Part shown: one piece after another, positions 30,231 to 32,722 of the stretch
Layout: every line of letters begins with the position of its first letter
Position numbering within the stretch: position 1 is the first letter of the stretch
Source of the DNA: a bacterium BMS3Bbin03
GTDB lineage: Bacteria; Zhuqueibacterota; JdFR-76; BMS3Abin05
Reading direction: 5' to 3'
Assembly (NCBI GenBank): GCA_002898015.1
Contig: BDTM01000031.1
Span: 1-32,722 of the forward strand
DNA length: 32,722 nucleotides
Position numbers and translations under genes: made by a program
The notes under the pieces: generated by a model
The model's database searches: none
Seen by the model: only the letters and a program-made list of their open reading frames with translations
Told to the model about the DNA's origin: nothing

Positions 30231-31340
30231 TTACTTTGCTTTTCGAATAACATTAAGCTGTTTCATTCGGTTTTCGGCAAACTCCAAAATATCCTCAATA
30301 TCGGTCTGGCTGTTTAGATAGTCCCAATAATCCTGAATGCTTTGCTCAATGGGAACTTTTGGTTCCCAGCCCAAACCTTTTAATTTGGAAATATCCGAAA
30401 AGATATGGCGTGTGTCCCCATAACGATAAAAATCGCCGTTGACAGGCTTCATATTTTTCCCGATAACTTCCTGCATTTTTTCATAGAAGTCAATTACGGA
30501 AAACGGTTTTCCTCCCCCCACATTAAACACCTGATAATCGGCTCTTTCGTCCTCAAGAACCAGAAGATTTGCATTGACCACATCGCGGATATTGATGTAG
30601 TCACGGATTTGCTTTCCGTCCTCAAAAATAATGGGGGGCTTATTAAAATAGAGCGACAAGGCAAAAATACGCATGGCGCCCGAATAGGCGTTATAAAAGG
30701 ATTGTCTGGGTCCCTGCACAATGGAATAGCGCAACGCCACCGACGGAATATCATATCGCTTGCCGAGATTGATGGCAATCATCTCCTCGGAATATTTGCT
30801 CATCGCATACTGATTTTGCGGATTGATTTTCTCCTCAGGTGTCGGAAGATAATGCATCGTGGCGCCACAATACGGACAGTAGTGCTCCCAATCTCTCTGA
30901 CGCAATTGTTTCTCCAAACGGATATCAGGAATCATTTTGCCGTGTTCCAGACACTCGTAAAGTCCTTCGCCCAAAACAGCCTGTGAAGCGGCAACAACCA
31001 CTTTCTTGACAGGGAGATTTTTTTCGACGATGATCTCATACAGAAGAGCCGTACTGACACTATTCACATGGAAATACGTACTGAAATCCGGCAAATAATC
31101 CTGGTACGCCGCTAAATGGTAAACGGCATCGACATTTTGCAGAGCATATTCTAACGCCTTTTTATCCCGCACATCGCCAAATATAAATTCCACATCTTCG
31201 GGAATATAATTGGGTTTGCCTTTTAAATGGACGGGTTGCTGCAAATTATCAAGAATCTTAACCTGATGCCCCTTTTCCAACAAAGCATCTACGGTATGCG
31301 AGCCGATGAATCCGGCACCGCCCGTTACTAATATTCTCAT
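30231..31340 (-). CDS. NAD-dependent sugar epimerase/dehydratase (WbiB-like, with CPYC motif)
   Basis: An extended short-chain dehydrogenase acting on a nucleotide sugar. From the ATG at 31340 it is 369 residues. The NAD loop is MRILVTGGAGFIGSH (Gly7, Gly10, Gly13) and the catalytic pair is YAMSK (Tyr178, Lys182). A CPYCGATMHYLPTPEE insert (Cys155, Cys158) is typical of the dTDP-L-rhamnose-4-epimerase-like subgroup, but the substrate is not certain. The frame extends 27 codons upstream, but AAGGA lies 9 bases before this ATG and the Rossmann fold begins here. It is probably the first gene of the surface-glycan operon with hddC, hddA and gmhA. Confidence 0.88.
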   Translation of the reverse strand: MRILVTGGAGFIGSHTVDALLEKGHQVKILDNLQQPVHLKGKPNYIPEDVEFIFGDVRDKKALEYALQNVDAVYHLAAYQDYLPDFSTYFHVNSVSTALLYEIIVEKNLPVKKVVVAASQAVLGEGLYECLEHGKMIPDIRLEKQLRQRDWEHYCPYCGATMHYLPTPEEKINPQNQYAMSKYSEEMIAINLGKRYDIPSVALRYSIVQGPRQSFYNAYSGAMRIFALSLYFNKPPIIFEDGKQIRDYINIRDVVNANLLVLEDERADYQVFNVGGGKPFSVIDFYEKMQEVIGKNMKPVNGDFYRYGDTRHIFSDISKLKGLGWEPKVPIEQSIQDYWDYLNSQTDIEDILEFAENRMKQLNVIRKAK

Positions 31341-31407
31341 TCGATATTTCCTTAGAATTGATTTTTTTTGTTGGTTTGATGTATTCAACACAAAATAAAT
31401 TTTGAAT

Positions 31408-31589
31408 GTTGAATTAGCCAACTAATAAACTATTCTATTTCATTTAACAACTTATCCACCGGCTGGTGCATTCAACGTTTCTTTTGTCTTTTCATTCAAA
31501 ATTCAAAATTTAACCCTGTACAGTTCCCGCCCAAAAAAAAGCGGGACAGGCTGCAGGCTCCTTACAGGGCAAGCATTCAACATTTCTTT
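31408..31589 (+). repeat. Direct repeat (left copy) flanking the DUF4160/DUF2442 pair
   Basis: Shares with 32417-32628 the words GTTGAATTAGCCAACT, TTTCTTTTGTCTTTTCATTC, CCCTGTACAGTTCCCGCCC, GCGGGACAGGCTGCAGGCTC and CAGGGCAAGCATTCA in the same order. It includes a TCCCGC/GCGGGA hairpin with a CCAAAAAAAA loop. Confidence 0.85.
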
Positions 31590-31636
31590 CTGCCTGGTAT
31601 GTCACTGTTAAGAGAGGGATACCTCAATCGACATTT

Positions 31637-31942
31637 TTATTTTGTGGGAATTGTTTCTCTGTCCCACTTTTCGGCCAATTTTTTCATGGATTCTGCATAT
31701 TGTGGCCAATCATGCAGCGTGGCCGGATCAAAATCTGCTCCGTTGGGCCATACCAATGTATGCACTTCAGGATCGATAGACACTTGATCAAATAAAATTT
31801 CATCCTCAAGTGCTCCATACAAAGCACCTTTCAGAACAGGGTGAAAATCGATGGTCTGGATTGTGTTATCATCAAAAACGATGCGCAATGTATATGCCCC
31901 AACTTTTTCAAAACTTATAACTCGATAGATTGGGTGTTCCAT
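31637..31942 (-). CDS. DUF2442 protein
   Basis: A 101-residue protein with the DUF2442 pattern: an N-terminal strand region, ISFEKVGAYTLRIVFDDNTI, then IDFHPVLKGALYGALED and IDPEVHTLVWPNGADFDPATL. Members often sit beside DUF4160 genes, and the pair is suspected to be a toxin-antitoxin-like module, though biochemical roles are not established. AAGGAG lies 7 bases before the ATG. It follows the DUF4160 gene by 23 bases. Confidence 0.88.
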   Translation of the reverse strand: MEHPIYRVISFEKVGAYTLRIVFDDNTIQTIDFHPVLKGALYGALEDEILFDQVSIDPEVHTLVWPNGADFDPATLHDWPQYAESMKKLAEKWDRETIPTK

Positions 31943-31965
31943 CTTTTTGCTCCTTGCTGCTTATC

Positions 31966-32235
31966 TTATTGTAAGGGAGCTATCTTATAAGGCAATTGGC
32001 CTAATTGCAAGCGCTCCCAATTATCTGCCAGCTCACCCTGATGCATCTCAACCCACGCTTCTAAAAATCGCTTCTGCCGCAAAGGTAAATCCCCACTTAG
32101 CAATTCAATCGGATCAATATTATTTACTTCCGCGTGATTCTGATAATAAACATGGAAATGCGGCAGATTGTGTGGCACACCTGGTTCTGCAAACATGCGG
32201 ATGATTAAACCAAAAAAACGAGCAATTTCTGGCAA
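31966..32235 (-). CDS. DUF4160 protein
   Basis: An 89-residue protein with the family signature MPEIARFFGLIIRMFAEPG and the central LPHFHVYYQNHAEV His motif, ending HQGELADNWERLQLGQLPYKI. The start is TTG (32233-32235) with GGAG 7 bases before it. First gene of the DUF4160-DUF2442 pair; function unknown. Confidence 0.87.
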   Translation of the reverse strand: MPEIARFFGLIIRMFAEPGVPHNLPHFHVYYQNHAEVNNIDPIELLSGDLPLRQKRFLEAWVEMHQGELADNWERLQLGQLPYKIAPLQ

Positions 32236-32722
32236 ATACTTTTCTCCTTTTTCTATTATGCAACATCTAAAATTATCAAAAATTCAATACTCAATCTTAA
32301 ACACATGCCGGGTAAAAAAACCAGCAGGCATTCAAAATATTAACCACAAAGTTCACAAAGAACACAAAGGAAATTTCAAATTTTAAATGCTAAATCCGCC
32401 AGTCGGCGGACAAGTTGTTGAATTAGCCAACTGACATTTTTTTCCCATTCAACTATTTCTCCAGCCACTCGGCCGATTAAACATTCAATGTTTCTTTTGT
32501 CTTTTCATTCAAAATTCAACCCTGTACAGTTCCCGCCCAAAAAAAAGCGGGACAGGCTGCAGGCTCCTTATCCCAGTACACTCATACTTCGCTACGGGAC
32601 AGGCAGGGCAAGCATTCATCATTTCTTTAGGTTCATCATTGAGCATTTCTCTTATCTATAAAAGTGCAAAATATTTTTATTGCGAATCTTACCAAGATTG
32701 ATTATACTATGTATATATTACA
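32236..32722. other. Intergenic repeat-rich end of window
   Basis: No gene seen. Contains ACCACAAAGTTCACAAAG followed by AACACAAAGG words (32343-32370), a TCCGCCAGTCGGCGGA palindrome (32395-32410) and the right copy of the direct repeat (32417-32628). Confidence 0.6.
32417..32628 (+). repeat. Direct repeat (right copy) flanking the DUF4160/DUF2442 pair
   Basis: Same ordered words as 31408-31589, with a roughly 33-base extra segment (TCCCAGTACACTCATACTTC and following) before CAGGGCAAGCATTCA. Confidence 0.85.

Overview
The window is bacterial chromosome from a Gram-negative-type organism. An outer-membrane Wzi-like barrel, a secreted protein with a FlgD/type-IX-like C-terminal domain, a GDP-heptose operon, ThyX, RNase Y, MutS2 and bS21 together suggest the FCB side of the tree (Calditrichota, KSB1 or Ignavibacteria-like). 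This is inference from gene content; no rRNA marker is present. Every supported protein gene except one (a GMC oxidoreductase at 9570-11135) is on the minus strand. I saw no rRNA, tRNA, CRISPR array or transposase.

Left half (1-18000) is mostly housekeeping: partial thyX; a membrane-bound HdrD-like Fe-S oxidoreductase; adenosine deaminase; a def-rny operon; ptsI; the divergent ChoD-like GMC oxidoreductase; dnaG; a GxxExxY (PDDEXK_3) gene inside an array of about 100-bp palindromic repeats; a cvpA-mutS2 operon; and an rpsU-yqeY operon. Four promoters share a TTGATT -35 box, and several rho-independent terminators separate the units.

Right half (18000-32722) is accessory. It holds a doubly frameshifted hicBA pair, a secreted lamin-tail/FlgD-like protein, a DUF2339 membrane protein, a DUF4258/YgiT pair, a Wzi-like barrel, a DUF2283 protein, two further hic modules (one with a ruined toxin gene), and a surface-glycan operon (NAD-dependent epimerase, hddC, hddA, gmhA). 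That operon is interrupted by a four-helix-bundle gene flanked by 33-bp inverted repeats. A DUF4160/DUF2442 pair follows.

The striking theme is intergenic repeats. A family built on the word ATTCGTGGGAG occurs in at least nine places, often touching start or stop codons. Several small accessory genes or gene pairs (GxxExxY, hicBA, DUF4258/YgiT, DUF2283, the tandem hic modules, the four-helix bundle, DUF4160/DUF2442) are bracketed by a matched pair of repeats. The small genes therefore look like repeat-bounded cassettes with no recombinase of their own, and several are visibly decaying.
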